DNA of 64,000 nt from Salipaludibacillus keqinensis (GCF_003226325.1 NZ_PDOD01000002.1:1-64000), one strand, 5' to 3'. Counted from the first letter of the stretch, positions 26,808 through 36,755 are shown. Notes: generated from the letters alone by a model not told the origin. Made by a program: numbers and translations.

Positions 26808-27578
26808 CTATAAAGTTGCCCCACCATCTACAGCAATGATTTGTCCAGTGACAAAATCGCTCGCTGTCGATGCAAGATAAAGTGCTATACCTTTTAGCAT
26901 ATTCTCATCACCTATACGCTTTAATGGAACACGTGAAATTATCTCGTCACTTTTTTGATCAAGAAGAGCATTCGTCATTTTTGTAGGGAAAAAACCTGGT
27001 GCAATGGAGTTTACATAAACACCGTCTTGGGCCCATTTTCTAGCTAGGTCTTTCGTGAAATGGATAATCGCAGCCTTACTCGTACTATAGCCAATGGCAT
27101 CTAAAACTTCTGGAGGTTCTGCTTTTATACCAGCAACAGAAGAAATATTAATAATCTTTCCTGAACCATTTTGAATCATATGGTTCCCCACTTTTTGTGA
27201 CATCATAAATGTACCTTTAACATTGACATTCATTACTTTATCCCAAGCCTCTTCGGGCATATCTTCAACAGAGGCACCCCACGTTGCTCCACTATTATTA
27301 ACTAATATATCGATTTTTCCAAACTCAGCAATAGCTCTATTTACAGCATTTTCAATATCTACTTTACTTGTGACGTCACAAGCTATAGCGATTGTTTTTA
27401 TTCCCTTTTCTTTTAACATATCAGCTGTTTCTTGACAATTTTCTATCTTTCTAGAACAAACAATAATGTCACAACCAGCTTCTGCAAAAGCTTCAGCAAT
27501 TTGTTTACCGAGTCCTCTGCCACCCCCTGTAATTAATGCCACTTTTCCTGTTAAATCAAATAATTTAAATACATTCAT
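26808..27578 (-). CDS. Short-chain dehydrogenase (glucose/3-oxoacyl reductase-like)
   Basis: 256 aa from the ATG at 27578, which has a perfect AGGAGG 8 nt upstream; the longer upstream frame lacks one. Motifs are TGGGRGLGKQIAEAFAEAG, NNSGATWGA, the catalytic segment IINISSVAGI, and GYSTSKAAIIHF with the Tyr-x3-Lys pair. The end DFVTGQIIAVDGGATL is typical of SDR proteins. It is intact while its neighbours are decayed. The N-terminus (KLFDLTGKVALITGGGRGLG) resembles the fragment at 23493, suggesting the cluster once had several paralogues. Confidence 0.92.
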   Translation of the reverse strand: MNVFKLFDLTGKVALITGGGRGLGKQIAEAFAEAGCDIIVCSRKIENCQETADMLKEKGIKTIAIACDVTSKVDIENAVNRAIAEFGKIDILVNNSGATWGASVEDMPEEAWDKVMNVNVKGTFMMSQKVGNHMIQNGSGKIINISSVAGIKAEPPEVLDAIGYSTSKAAIIHFTKDLARKWAQDGVYVNSIAPGFFPTKMTNALLDQKSDEIISRVPLKRIGDENMLKGIALYLASTASDFVTGQIIAVDGGATL

Positions 27579-27653
27579 TCTGATTCCTCCTAAATGTCCT
27601 TCATTAAACAATAAAATAGTGTTACGGAAAATAATACTACTAGCTAACATAAC

Positions 27654-27671
27654 ATACTGACCACTTAGTAT
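27654..27671. promoter_or_regulatory. Palindromic operator upstream of the intact SDR gene
   Basis: ATACTGACCACTTAGTAT differs from the element at 26707-26724 at three positions and keeps the outer arms ATACT / AGTAT. It lies 76 bp upstream of the start codon at 27578, the same distance class as the other copy. Probably the same TetR-type repressor binds both. Confidence 0.65.
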
Positions 27672-28253
27672 TTTTTAAATATTTCAATTATATCAAATTG
27701 ACATTAAAATACAATTTATTTTTATGAAGCTGCTCTATTATTTTATTAATGACACCGATTTTATGGTGCGGAAATGGCCTCCGATCCGCAGAAGTCAAGT
27801 CTAATACTTCTTCAAGTTCTTCTCCTAGATTAACAACTTAAATCCATTTCTATAAAATAAGCAATTGTGCAAACTTCATTTCCAAGACGTGTTCGGGTTT
27901 ATTTAACCGTATATGAGCTACCATCGACTGTTCATCTTCTAACTAATATATAGAGTTAAACTTTGTAATTTAAATATTAAAACCATTTACTTATAATACG
28001 ATTCTACGTACTGAATCTAAATAAAAGTTTGCAAAAATTCAAGTATACTTTCAACTCTAGAATTATAAGAAATAATAAAAGACTTATAGTCGTTACTATC
28101 CGTAAGCTTATTCATAATCCGATTAACCACTATCGTCATTACTTGGAAAATGGAGCACATTTTCTCTTATATTTTATATTTGTCCACTCCAAATATTCTC
28201 CCTTCACATATCTAGTATAAAAGGCAACTATTTTGAAAGGAGAATCATAGAAA
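27672..28253. other. AT-rich intergenic region before the glycosyltransferase gene
   Basis: 582 bp without a supported gene. A 63-codon frame at 28029-28220 has no ribosome site or family resemblance. The promoter of the glycosyltransferase gene must be here. A sequence CACATATCTAGTA near 28205, with an AC further upstream, vaguely resembles a sporulation sigma-K site, but I would not call it. Confidence 0.3.
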
Positions 28254-29327
28254 ATGTCTTCGGTTATGCATTTAAACTTACGGGTTGATCCGACACAATA
28301 TATTCCACAAATAAGACAAGTTCCAGGTTATGACTATATCCATCTAATTCGACAACCTAAGTATATGATTGATTCGTCTCTTCTAAATGAAAAAGTTCAT
28401 TACCTTAGCGAAATTCTTTCCGCTCAAAAATACGTTAAGAAAAATAATATCTCTCTTTTACATGCCCATCATGGTCAATTAGGATTATTATTACTTCCTT
28501 TTAAAGAAAAAACCAATCTCCCTTTAATAACTAGTATCCGCGGAGCAGACGCCACTCTTGCTGAAGGTAGAGTTGGCTATTATGAAAATATGAAAATGCT
28601 CTTTGAGAAAGGAGACCGTTTTTTTCCAGTTTGTCAATATTTAGCTGACAGAATTAACGCTTGGGGCTGTCCAGCAGAAAAAATCAGGGTTTTATATGGC
28701 GGAGTTGACCTTAATCAATTCACTTACAGACCTCCTCAGCAAAGAGAAACTCAAAATATTCTATCGGTGGGAAGACTTGTAGAGAAAAAAGGACACCATA
28801 TCTTAATGCAAGCTTTTCAAAAAATCAAAAATAAATTTCCTAATGCCACATTAACCATTATCGGAAGAGGAGAGCTTGAAGAGCCCCTGAAATTATTAGC
28901 TACTCAACTTAACTTAGGAGAATCCTTCCGTATATTAAAACATCTTCCTAAAGATCAAGTTTACGTAGAGATGGCTAAAGCAGACTTATTTTGCGCAGCA
29001 AGCTTAATAGCGTCTGATGGGAATGTAGAAGGAATCCCTAATACTATAAAAGAAGCGATGGCCACTGGCTTACCAGTTATTTCAACTACACATGCAGGCA
29101 TTCCTGAATTGGTCACAAACCATAAAGAAGGAGTATTAGTGGAGGAGAATAATGTTAATCAACTAACAGAAGCTCTAATATTTATGCTAGAAAACAGAGA
29201 CCGATGGGAACAATATACAAATGCAGCGCGTCGTAAAGTGGAAGAAAACTTTGACCAAGTTCATCAACTGCAACAGCAAGCTAAGTTTTATGATGAACTG
29301 TTAGGAGGAGAATATGGAGGACATTAA
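28254..29327 (+). CDS. Glycosyltransferase family 4 protein
   Basis: 357 aa, GT-B fold. The N-terminal domain contains LLHAHHGQLGLLLLPF and TSIRGADATLAEG. The nucleotide-sugar domain has SVGRLVEKKGHHILMQAF, TIIGRGELEEPL and the EX7E motif within EGIPNTIKEAMATGLPVIST. There is no membrane segment, so it is a cytoplasmic retaining transferase. AAAGGAGA precedes the ATG. Its end overlaps the next gene by 14 nt. The pairing with a kinase-like protein recalls the spore-coat pair CotSA/CotS, but the partner here is different and a coat role is only a guess. Confidence 0.9.
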   Translation: MSSVMHLNLRVDPTQYIPQIRQVPGYDYIHLIRQPKYMIDSSLLNEKVHYLSEILSAQKYVKKNNISLLHAHHGQLGLLLLPFKEKTNLPLITSIRGADATLAEGRVGYYENMKMLFEKGDRFFPVCQYLADRINAWGCPAEKIRVLYGGVDLNQFTYRPPQQRETQNILSVGRLVEKKGHHILMQAFQKIKNKFPNATLTIIGRGELEEPLKLLATQLNLGESFRILKHLPKDQVYVEMAKADLFCAASLIASDGNVEGIPNTIKEAMATGLPVISTTHAGIPELVTNHKEGVLVEENNVNQLTEALIFMLENRDRWEQYTNAARRKVEENFDQVHQLQQQAKFYDELLGGEYGGH

Positions 29328-30693
29328 ATCTATTACCGTAACCAAAGGTGAAGGAACTTTAGATATTATTAATCCTACTAACTTTCCACTGATTGGCCAT
29401 GGCACACAAGGGGCTGTATTTAAACTTTCTGAAAAGCGCTGTGTAAAAATATATGCAAACAAGGAACAAGCAACAATGGAGGAAGAAGCACTTAAAGCAG
29501 GGCAACACCTCTCGTTCATGCCCAAAGTATTTGAAACTGGACCTAATTATATCATCATGGACTATTTTAATGCTCCTACCTTGAAGGAGTACCTAAAGAA
29601 TAGTATGTATATGAAAGAATCTCTAGCAAAGAAACTTTTAGCATTATTAAAAGAATTAAATCAATCGGGTTATAGTATGGTAGATGCTCCTTTACGTCAT
29701 ATTTTCGTCCTAGAAAATGAAGAATTAAAGGTGATTGACCACGTTAACGCATTTAAAAGAGAACACCCCGTCCCAATAAAACTTTTAAGAGAATTAAAAT
29801 TAATCCTACTAAAGGAATCATTTTTAATGCATGTTGCAAAATTAGAGCCTAAGATATACCGAGAATGGCAGAATTTTTTCAATGAGAGAGAGATTGATTT
29901 TAGAAATATTGAAGTAGTAACTGGAGGTTCGGGGAATTCGGTAAACGTTAATAGCGCTCTTCCACTTCCGCTTGTTGGTCAAGGACATCAAGGTGCTGTG
30001 TATAGAGTATCTGACGATCAATGTGTGAAAATTTACCCGAACTCCGACAATGCAAAACAAGAGAAAGAGGTTCTTGTTTCATGCCAACACTTGCCATTTA
30101 TTCCAAGAGTGTTTGAAACTAGCACAAATTATATATTAATGGAATATCTATTAGGACCAGATTTAAATTCCTTTCTAAAAAAGCAACGTGCTTTCCAACG
30201 TTCCCTCCCAGAATTTATAACAAGACAAATTCTCGAAATGTTAAAAACAATGAAAGATGAAGGATTTAAACTAATTGATGCTCCGCTACGTCACACCATT
30301 TTAACCATTAATGGATTAAAATTAATTGATCATGTCTATTCATTTACACGTGAACAAGAGCGCCCTCTTGAACTGTTCAAGGACCTTTCTTTATTAAATT
30401 ATTTAGATCCTTTCTTAGAGCAAGTAAAATCAATGGACTTGGAAATCTACCATGATTGGACAAACACACCCCTTCCCCCAATCCAAGAAAAAATAAATTA
30501 TACAGGCCCTCATATTCAAGACGAAGAAAAACTAAATATTAAAACTCCTGAACAAATTGTAAAAGAGATACTAATTAGAGATAACTCTATTACCCTAAAT
30601 CACCAAGAACGATCTGTTAATCTTAACCCTGCAGTAAAGGCAAGGAAGAGAGTTAGGAAAAAAAGAAGGTGGAAAAGACGGAGGAAAAGATAA
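29314..30693 (+). CDS. Tandem protein-kinase-like protein with polybasic tail
   Basis: 459 aa made of two repeats of a compact kinase-like domain (about 20-190 and 215-385) and a C-terminal extension ending in a cluster of Arg/Lys (about 443-459). Each repeat has a glycine loop (GHGTQGAVFKL; GQGHQGAVYRV), a lysine in CVKIY (K45, K239), a hinge (YIIMDYF; YILMEYL), a catalytic-loop equivalent DAPLRH (D124, D322) and a DFG-position IDHV (D142, D339). The usual Asn five residues after the catalytic Asp is His in both. The repeats are clearly duplicated. B. subtilis YrzF is the nearest family I can name. GGAGGAG precedes the ATG, inside the glycosyltransferase gene. Confidence 0.85.
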   Translation: MEDIKSITVTKGEGTLDIINPTNFPLIGHGTQGAVFKLSEKRCVKIYANKEQATMEEEALKAGQHLSFMPKVFETGPNYIIMDYFNAPTLKEYLKNSMYMKESLAKKLLALLKELNQSGYSMVDAPLRHIFVLENEELKVIDHVNAFKREHPVPIKLLRELKLILLKESFLMHVAKLEPKIYREWQNFFNEREIDFRNIEVVTGGSGNSVNVNSALPLPLVGQGHQGAVYRVSDDQCVKIYPNSDNAKQEKEVLVSCQHLPFIPRVFETSTNYILMEYLLGPDLNSFLKKQRAFQRSLPEFITRQILEMLKTMKDEGFKLIDAPLRHTILTINGLKLIDHVYSFTREQERPLELFKDLSLLNYLDPFLEQVKSMDLEIYHDWTNTPLPPIQEKINYTGPHIQDEEKLNIKTPEQIVKEILIRDNSITLNHQERSVNLNPAVKARKRVRKKRRWKRRRKR

Positions 30694-30770
30694 AATAAGG
30701 TATCAATAAAACAATTGTTATTTGAAGTTTCTCTTTACGCATAAGCTTCAATTGCGTAACCTTTCCTATA

Positions 30771-30806
30771 AAGAAAGCCCGCCTGGATAAACAGGCGGGC
30801 TTTCTT
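30771..30806. terminator. Bidirectional terminator between the kinase-like gene and dus
   Basis: A perfect 15-bp stem AAGAAAGCCCGCCTG / CAGGCGGGCTTTCTT with a 6-nt loop lies between convergent genes ending at 30693 (+) and 30925 (-). Confidence 0.92.
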
Positions 30807-30924
30807 TGAGAAGATGACTTCAGCATTTGTTTCGATGCTGCTATTCATATATGAAGAAAAATGCATGTTGCAGTCCAAACAGTGAAAGGGCAAAGAACAC
30901 TTTATGTCGTCCGGTGCACTTCCG

Positions 30925-31923
30925 TTAGGAATTCAACTGTTTTTCTCTATCGCTCTGGACAAGCTCAAATTCATTGAGCAAGGTGCGCACTTCATCCGTC
31001 GACTCTGTAGTCATCAACTGATTTCTCAACTCACTGGCCCCGCGAATTCCGCGGACATATATTTTAAAGAAACGGCGGAGCGGTTTGAATGAGATCGCCT
31101 GCATTTCTGTTGAATATTTATCATGCAGATCCAGATGAAGCCGTAAGAGATCAAACAATTCCTTGCTGCTATGCTCTCTCGGCTCTTTTTCAAAGGCAAA
31201 CGGATTATGAAAAATCCCTCGTCCAATCATGACTCCATCGATGCCGTATTTATTGGCAAGCTCCAAGCCTGTTTGACGATCAGGAATATCCCCGTTGATT
31301 GTCAACAGTGTATCCGGCGCAAGCTCATCGCGGAGTTTCTTGATCTCAGGAATCAGCTCCCAGTGCGCATCCACATCGCTCATTTCTTTTTTCGTACGCA
31401 AATGAATCGATAGATTGGCGATATCTTGCTTTAGGACGTGTGTCAGCCAGCCCCTCCACTCGTCCACGTCGGTATAGCCAAGCCTTGTTTTCACACTGAC
31501 AGGCAATCCACCCGCTTTTGCTGCTTGTATGATCTCAGCCGCAGTATCAGGATGCCGGATGAGACCACTGCCTTTTCCTTTTGCTGCCACATTTTGCACA
31601 GGACAGCCCATATTGATATCTACCCCTTTGAAGCCTTGTTCCGCCATACCGATACTCATTTCCCTGAAGTGTTCAGGTTTATTTCCCCATATGTGAGCAA
31701 CCATTGGTTGTTCATCTTCTGTAAAAGTAAGGCGCCCCCGCACACTGAAGACCCCTTCCGGGTGACAAAAACTTTCAGTGTTCGTAAACTCTGTGAAAAA
31801 CACATCAGGCCTTGCTGCTCCCGCCACTACATGGCGAAAAACAACATTCGTCACATCTTCCATCGGTGCTAATACAAAGAACGGTCGTGGCAAATCACGC
31901 CAAAAATTTTCTTTCATAATCAA
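30925..31923 (-). CDS. tRNA-dihydrouridine synthase
   Basis: 332 aa. The FMN-binding start is [19 protein letters not shown]. The active-site segment is [20 protein letters not shown] with the catalytic Cys at about residue 107. [19 protein letters not shown] and [13 protein letters not shown] follow. It reduces uridine in tRNA D-loops with NADPH. The frame can begin at a TTG (31923), which has AAAGGA 7 nt upstream, or an ATG two codons later at poor spacing; TTG is favoured. The base composition is visibly more GC-rich than the neighbouring genes. Confidence 0.94.
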   Translation of the reverse strand: MIMKENFWRDLPRPFFVLAPMEDVTNVVFRHVVAGAARPDVFFTEFTNTESFCHPEGVFSVRGRLTFTEDEQPMVAHIWGNKPEHFREMSIGMAEQGFKGVDINMGCPVQNVAAKGKGSGLIRHPDTAAEIIQAAKAGGLPVSVKTRLGYTDVDEWRGWLTHVLKQDIANLSIHLRTKKEMSDVDAHWELIPEIKKLRDELAPDTLLTINGDIPDRQTGLELANKYGIDGVMIGRGIFHNPFAFEKEPREHSSKELFDLLRLHLDLHDKYSTEMQAISFKPLRRFFKIYVRGIRGASELRNQLMTTESTDEVRTLLNEFELVQSDREKQLNS

Positions 31924-32291
31924 CTTCCATTCCTTTCATTATGAGATAAAGGTCTGTCCCTCATCCAAATTCTTGTTGTCTCTATCCTAGAAATTCATCA
32001 AATATATTTATGAAGGCATCTTATTATTTTATTAACCTTATATATTTTACACGATTCAAGCGTTTGTGGAAAGAGGCGGATTTTAAACGATGCTTCATAA
32101 GTGCAGTTCTTATCCGTTGCGTCAATTTTTGTTACAAATTAGACATCCCCCGGCTAAACGATTTAAGTTAATGAGCTGTTTAAATGTAGAGTCAATATTA
32201 TTTAAAATCGTGATAAAGCTGAGAAAATATCGCTTTCATCTGCCATTGCTTAGATCATCAGCTAATTCCTTCATTTATTTTCTTCTACACA

Positions 32292-32330
32292 AAAAGCGCC
32301 AACCCCGATAATAGAGAAGTTAACGCTTTT
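32292..32330. terminator. Terminator-like hairpin left of the repeat
   Basis: AAAAGCG / CGCTTTT with an inner AAC / GTT pairing and A- and T-runs at both ends. Which transcript it ends is unclear, because no gene directly precedes it. Confidence 0.5.
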
Positions 32331-32351
32331 ACATGTGTGGGCAAGGTTTAT

Positions 32352-32479
32352 ATCATGCCGCCCATCTTTTAACTCGATAAATATCTCAAAATACGTTTCA
32401 TATACCTTGATATATTAGCGTTTTAACTCCAGTAAAACAAATAGGATATGCTGAATACACATATAAACATGAGCATTTA
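32352..32479. repeat. Left copy of a diverged flanking repeat with groEL 3'-end-like core
   Basis: It shares the 16-mer ATCATGCCGCCCATCT (32352-32367) exactly, and a 29-mer (32451-32479) with one mismatch, with the copy at 46084-46211, in the same order and with similar spacing. The core in reverse reads ATGGGCGGCATGAT, which encodes the Met-Gly-Gly-Met end typical of GroEL. No other groEL sequence is present. Confidence 0.65.
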
Positions 32480-32747
32480 TTTTGTGAAATATTTCTGAGG
32501 GGCTTATTTTTACAAGTTCGTCCTTCTATAAATATACCTAATTGTTGCAAATAAATTGGAATTAGGTATGATTACCTAAGGTTCGAGTAAGATATTTTCC
32601 TCATGCTCATTTCATGCCGCTCCCTTCTATCTCAGTTTGTCGCAATGGTAGAAGAGAAGGGGCTGTCATAGAGGTGGTGTTGCTAAGTTTTGAAAAGAGG
32701 GAGAATTGGGTGTTTGAACTCTCCGTATCTGAAGTAATTAAAATAAA

Positions 32748-32775
32748 GCGAGCAACTATTGTAAAAGTAGCTCGC
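32748..32775 (-). terminator. Hairpin downstream of the 2-oxo-acid dehydrogenase operon
   Basis: GCGAGCAACT / AGTAGCTCGC, nine of ten pairs, about 190 nt beyond the E3 stop codon. It lacks a strong T-run, so it is a likely but unproven transcript end. Confidence 0.45.
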
Positions 32776-32966
32776 CGTATATAAGATCACCTATTTATTT
32801 ACCTACCTATTACTTATTTGTTAATTATCAATATTCTCTGCATAACCACTCAGATTTTATATTGTTCAATCTCAACATGGCTGTCTATTCGCTTCACTTC
32901 GAATTTAGGTGAACTTTGCACTTCATTATGTTCATTCGGAAAGTTTCTTAACACTCTCAGTACTTC

Positions 32967-34355
32967 CTAGTGATGAATACCCTGACCAAGCCAGGCTTCT
33001 GCAGCTTCAAATAAGTTCTCAGACAATGTCGGATGAGGATGAACCATGCGGGACAATTCTTCCACTGTGCCCTCTAGTTCAATGATAGCAACAGCCTCGG
33101 CGATCATTTCAGTCACATGTGGGCCAACCATAACTACTCCAAGGATTTGACCATATTTCTGTTCGGCAATCAGTTTAACGAAGCCCATTCTTTCATCCAT
33201 AGCCAAAGCTTTTCCATTTCCACCCATTTGTATTTTCTGAACCTTTACATCGTATCCCTCTGATTTGGCTTGCTCTTCAGAGATACCCACACTGGCGATT
33301 TCTGGGGCTGTATAGACACAACGAGGCACGATTTGTTGGCCCCATTTGGTTTCGTGGCCAAGCACATTGGCTACAGCCACTAAACCTTCGGCACTGGCTG
33401 AGTGTGCCAACTGCCAACCGCCGATGACATCTCCGACTGCAAAGATGTGCGGTATACTCGTTTGCATGTATTCGTCCACGGCTACAAAAGGACCATCCAT
33501 TTCAAGAGACAATTCTTCGAGTCCTTTGAGGTTTGGTTTTCTACCTGTTGCAGCAAGCACTAGGTCGCCATTCCAATGTCCAGTGTTGCCCTTGGCATCT
33601 TCATACTGAACGGTTGTCCCTTGTGTAGTTCGCTTTAGTTCTTCTACTTTCGTTTTGGTTAGTATCTGTACGCCCTTTTTCTTTAGCGATTGGCTCAACA
33701 TGCGTGCAGCATCAACATCTTCTAAAGGCAAGAGACGATCAGCCATTTCGGCCAAAGTGACTTCTACTCCTAATGCCGAATAGATACAAGCGAACTCCAC
33801 ACCAATGAATCCAGCTCCCATAATAAACACAGATTCAGGCAATTCTTGAACATTAAAGATTGTATCAGTGCTGTGTACACCAGCTTCCTCTATCCCTTTA
33901 ATAGGAGGCACAGCAGGCTTTGAACCTGTGGCCACAATGATGTCATTACCCCTGATATAAACCTCTTGCTCATCTTTAAAAAGATCGATGCGGACGGTTA
34001 AATCCTGACGCACATGACCAAATCCTTGGTAATGTTTAATCTTGCCTGCTTTGATGAGCCCGGCAATCCCTTTGCGCAATGTGTGAATGACCGTATCTTT
34101 TCTGGCTAACATCCGCTCAAAGTTAATTGAAACAGGACCGGTTTCAATGCCCCAACCCCTCGCTTTTTCCATTTGTTCGAGGAATTCACTATGCCTTAAT
34201 AATGTTTTGGAGGGAATACAGCCTCTGTTCAAGCACGTACCACCAAGATGATCGCCTTCCACAAGTGCAACGGAAGCGCCTGACTTGGCCGCACGTAATG
34301 CGGCAACATAGCCCCCTGGACCTCCGCCGATAACAATAATATCGTATGATTCCAT
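32967..34355 (-). CDS. acoL: Dihydrolipoyl dehydrogenase (E3) of a 2-oxo-acid/acetoin dehydrogenase complex
   Basis: 462 aa. The FAD motif IVIGGGPGGYVAALRAA is at the N-terminus, the redox-active pair is C41/C46 in GGTCLNRGCIPSK, the NAD-binding block is FIMGAGFIGVEFACIYSALG, and the C-terminal catalytic His-Glu lies in VHPHPTLSENLFEAA. It reoxidises dihydrolipoyl groups on E2. It is the last gene of the four-gene operon, 14 nt after E2. The symbol follows the acetoin cluster analogy; a branched-chain or other 2-oxo-acid substrate is possible. Confidence 0.93.
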   Translation of the reverse strand: MESYDIIVIGGGPGGYVAALRAAKSGASVALVEGDHLGGTCLNRGCIPSKTLLRHSEFLEQMEKARGWGIETGPVSINFERMLARKDTVIHTLRKGIAGLIKAGKIKHYQGFGHVRQDLTVRIDLFKDEQEVYIRGNDIIVATGSKPAVPPIKGIEEAGVHSTDTIFNVQELPESVFIMGAGFIGVEFACIYSALGVEVTLAEMADRLLPLEDVDAARMLSQSLKKKGVQILTKTKVEELKRTTQGTTVQYEDAKGNTGHWNGDLVLAATGRKPNLKGLEELSLEMDGPFVAVDEYMQTSIPHIFAVGDVIGGWQLAHSASAEGLVAVANVLGHETKWGQQIVPRCVYTAPEIASVGISEEQAKSEGYDVKVQKIQMGGNGKALAMDERMGFVKLIAEQKYGQILGVVMVGPHVTEMIAEAVAIIELEGTVEELSRMVHPHPTLSENLFEAAEAWLGQGIHH

Positions 34356-34369
34356 ATGAGCATCTCCCT

Positions 34370-35734
34370 TTAAATCAGCAATTGAAATGGTTGTTCAAGC
34401 TTTTGTTTAAGAGCGGTCAGGAAGGCCGCCGCCGGTACTCCGTCCATGACACGATGGTCAAAGGAAAGGCTCAAGGACATAATGGGACGCAAGACTACAT
34501 TTCCTTCTATACCTACTGGCTTCTCAGTTATTCTTCCCAGACCGAGTATGGCAGACTCCGGCTGGTTAATGATTGGCGTAAAGGCATCTACAGCATACAT
34601 GCCCAGATTGCTAATGGTGAATGTTCCACCTGATATTTGTTCATTTGTTAATTTGCCTTCTCTTGCGGCCTGAGCGAGGGTTTTGCATATGGTGGTCAAT
34701 TCACACAATCCCTTTCGATCCGCGTGCCGTACTACAGGCACATACAATCCATTCTCCACGGCTACCGCCAGCCCGACATGTACATCTGTATAGCGCCTGA
34801 TGACATTATCCTGCAACGAAGCATTGACATCGGGATGTTCCCTTAGTGACATGGCCACAGATTTTAAGATGATCTCGGTATAGGAAAGACGGTACACCGT
34901 CCGTTGTTCGATAATTGGCAATAGAGCTTTTCTGAGACGGATAATTTCAGACATGTCTACCTCGCTAACCAAGGTGACATGTGGAGCGCTTTGGACGCTT
35001 TGCACCATGCGTTCTCCTATAATTTTACGCATTCCCTCTACCTTAACTTCCTCCACTGATTCAGTAGAAGAAATCAGTTGATCTAAACTAGGTATTGCAT
35101 CAATCCTTGAGCCTTTCTGCATGTAATCTTGCACATCCTGCTTTTTCACTTTCCCTTGCACACCACTTCCTGATACTTCATCTAACGCAATTGCATGATC
35201 CTGCGCTATTTTGTTAGCTAATGGTGTGACACGCGGGACCGACGATTGCTGTTGGAGGACATAGTCTTGAACATCCTGCAAGTGAATACGACCTTCTGGT
35301 CCACTGCCGAAGACATCCCTAAGAGATACGTGTTGTTTTTGAGCCTCATGTCGTGCTGCGGGAGTGCGACGAATTGATCGCTCATCTATATCTATCTGTT
35401 CTTTTGTAAGGTCTGGCATAACCGGACTTCCTTCAGAAGTACCAGAAGAGATTGTCTGATTTGATTCTGCTGTTTTTCCAGCAGGTATTTCCTCACCTTC
35501 TTTGCCAATATAACCAATCACCTCCTGCACAGGCACTTCATCGTCATGGACATAAACTTTTTTTAACAGTATCCCACCAGCCTCTGCTTCTATTTCAATG
35601 TTGACTTTATCGGTTTGGATTTCTAACAGCATTTGTCCAGCTTCAACGGCTTCTCCTTCTTCAGCAAACCAACGGATAATGGTTCCACTTTCCATCGTTG
35701 CTCCCATTTTAGGCATAAGAATTTCTACTGCCAA
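34370..35734 (-). CDS. acoC: Dihydrolipoyl acyltransferase (E2) with two peripheral-subunit-binding domains
   Basis: 454 aa starting at TTG (35734) with AGGAGG 7 nt upstream. Residues 1-75 are the lipoyl domain (lipoylated K43 in EIQTDKVNIEIEA). Two consecutive peripheral-subunit-binding-like domains follow, at about 115-160 (RRTPAARHEAQ, GPEGRIHLQDVQDY) and 168-210 (VTPLANKIAQDHAI, GVQGKVKKQDVQDY). The catalytic domain ends with SFDHRVMDGVPAAAFL, the active-site His-x3-Asp-Gly. It transfers the acyl group from E1 to CoA. The second binding domain is unusual. Confidence 0.92.
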   Translation of the reverse strand: MAVEILMPKMGATMESGTIIRWFAEEGEAVEAGQMLLEIQTDKVNIEIEAEAGGILLKKVYVHDDEVPVQEVIGYIGKEGEEIPAGKTAESNQTISSGTSEGSPVMPDLTKEQIDIDERSIRRTPAARHEAQKQHVSLRDVFGSGPEGRIHLQDVQDYVLQQQSSVPRVTPLANKIAQDHAIALDEVSGSGVQGKVKKQDVQDYMQKGSRIDAIPSLDQLISSTESVEEVKVEGMRKIIGERMVQSVQSAPHVTLVSEVDMSEIIRLRKALLPIIEQRTVYRLSYTEIILKSVAMSLREHPDVNASLQDNVIRRYTDVHVGLAVAVENGLYVPVVRHADRKGLCELTTICKTLAQAAREGKLTNEQISGGTFTISNLGMYAVDAFTPIINQPESAILGLGRITEKPVGIEGNVVLRPIMSLSLSFDHRVMDGVPAAAFLTALKQKLEQPFQLLI

Positions 35735-35750
35735 TGTGGTTCCTCCTTTC

Positions 35751-36734
35751 TTATGCTCGGTTTAGCATCTCTCGTACTTTTTGCACAATATCCCCCACCT
35801 GTGGCACGGCCATTTTTTCAAGGGTTGGATTGTAAGGCATAGGAGTGTCAACTCCACCTAAACGACTGACGGGGGCATCCAAGAAATCGAAGGCCTCACT
35901 TTCCCCTATCATACTGGCAATTTCTGCCCCATACCCGCCACGTTTGACAGCTTCCGTCACGACCAAGGCTCTTCTTGTCTTAAGAACAGACTTAATGATG
36001 GTTTCCTCATCAAGCGGCACGAGGGTTCTTGGATCAATAACTTCAATATGAATATTCTCTTTACCCAATTCTTCGGCCGCTTCAAGGGTCTTATGTACCA
36101 TGATAGAAGTGGCCACTACAGTTAGGTCTGTCCCTTCCTTTTTCACATCTGCGACTCCAATGGGAATGGTGTAAGAGTCTTCAGCTACATCCCCTTTCAT
36201 GCCATACAGCAATTTATGTTCATAAAACATGACAGGATTATTATCCTCAATCGCTGCTTTCAATAACCCTTTGGCATCACTTGGGGTGGAGGGCTGAATT
36301 ACTTTCAATCCAGGAATATGCGCCATCCACGCTTCTAAACTTTGCGAGTGTTGGGCGGCCAATCCTGCACCTGATCCAGCCGGGGTTCGGATGACCACGG
36401 GTACACTCGCCTTACCACCATACATATAGCGCAATTTGGCGGCTTGGTTTACAATTTGATCGGTAGCGATAGTTATAAAATCGGAAAATTGCAGTTCCAG
36501 TATGGGCCGCATCCCCGTCATAGCTGCCCCGATGGCACAACCAGTAATAGCGGCTTCTGAAATGGGAGTCGTGCGTACCCTTTCTGGTCCAAATTCATCC
36601 AACATCCCATTAGTTACCCCAAATGCTCCGCCATAAATACCAATGTCTTCCCCAAGGATGAACACATCTTCATCAGCTCTCATCACTTGACTCATCGCTT
36701 CCCTAACTGATTCTGCATACGTAATTTCTCTCAT
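35751..36734 (-). CDS. acoB: Thiamine-diphosphate dehydrogenase E1 beta subunit (AcoB-like)
   Basis: 327 aa from the ATG at 36734, preceded by GAGGAGG; the longer frame from a TTG at 36752 would begin inside the ribosome site. Typical blocks are [17 protein letters not shown] with the conserved Glu near the ThDP thiazole, [40 protein letters not shown] and [16 protein letters not shown]. It forms the heterotetrameric E1 with the alpha subunit encoded 21 nt upstream. Confidence 0.94.
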   Translation of the reverse strand: MREITYAESVREAMSQVMRADEDVFILGEDIGIYGGAFGVTNGMLDEFGPERVRTTPISEAAITGCAIGAAMTGMRPILELQFSDFITIATDQIVNQAAKLRYMYGGKASVPVVIRTPAGSGAGLAAQHSQSLEAWMAHIPGLKVIQPSTPSDAKGLLKAAIEDNNPVMFYEHKLLYGMKGDVAEDSYTIPIGVADVKKEGTDLTVVATSIMVHKTLEAAEELGKENIHIEVIDPRTLVPLDEETIIKSVLKTRRALVVTEAVKRGGYGAEIASMIGESEAFDFLDAPVSRLGGVDTPMPYNPTLEKMAVPQVGDIVQKVREMLNRA

Positions 36735-36755
36735 GTGAGTACCTCCTCTCAATTT

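Larger units (their letters stand above)
31924..32966. other. Long intergenic region (about 1 kb) at the left edge of the catabolic block
   Basis: No gene is supported on either strand; a 73-codon frame at 32090-32311 lacks a ribosome site and family resemblance. It contains two terminator-like hairpins (32292-32330 and 32748-32775) and the groEL-end-like repeat described separately. The density of dead sequence fits an insertion or recombination boundary. Confidence 0.5.

Noticed and set aside
28029-28220. 63-codon frame before the glycosyltransferase gene
   Set aside because: No ribosome site, biased composition and no family resemblance.
32090-32311. 73-codon frame in the 1-kb gap
   Set aside because: No ribosome site and it runs through a terminator-like hairpin; probably chance.
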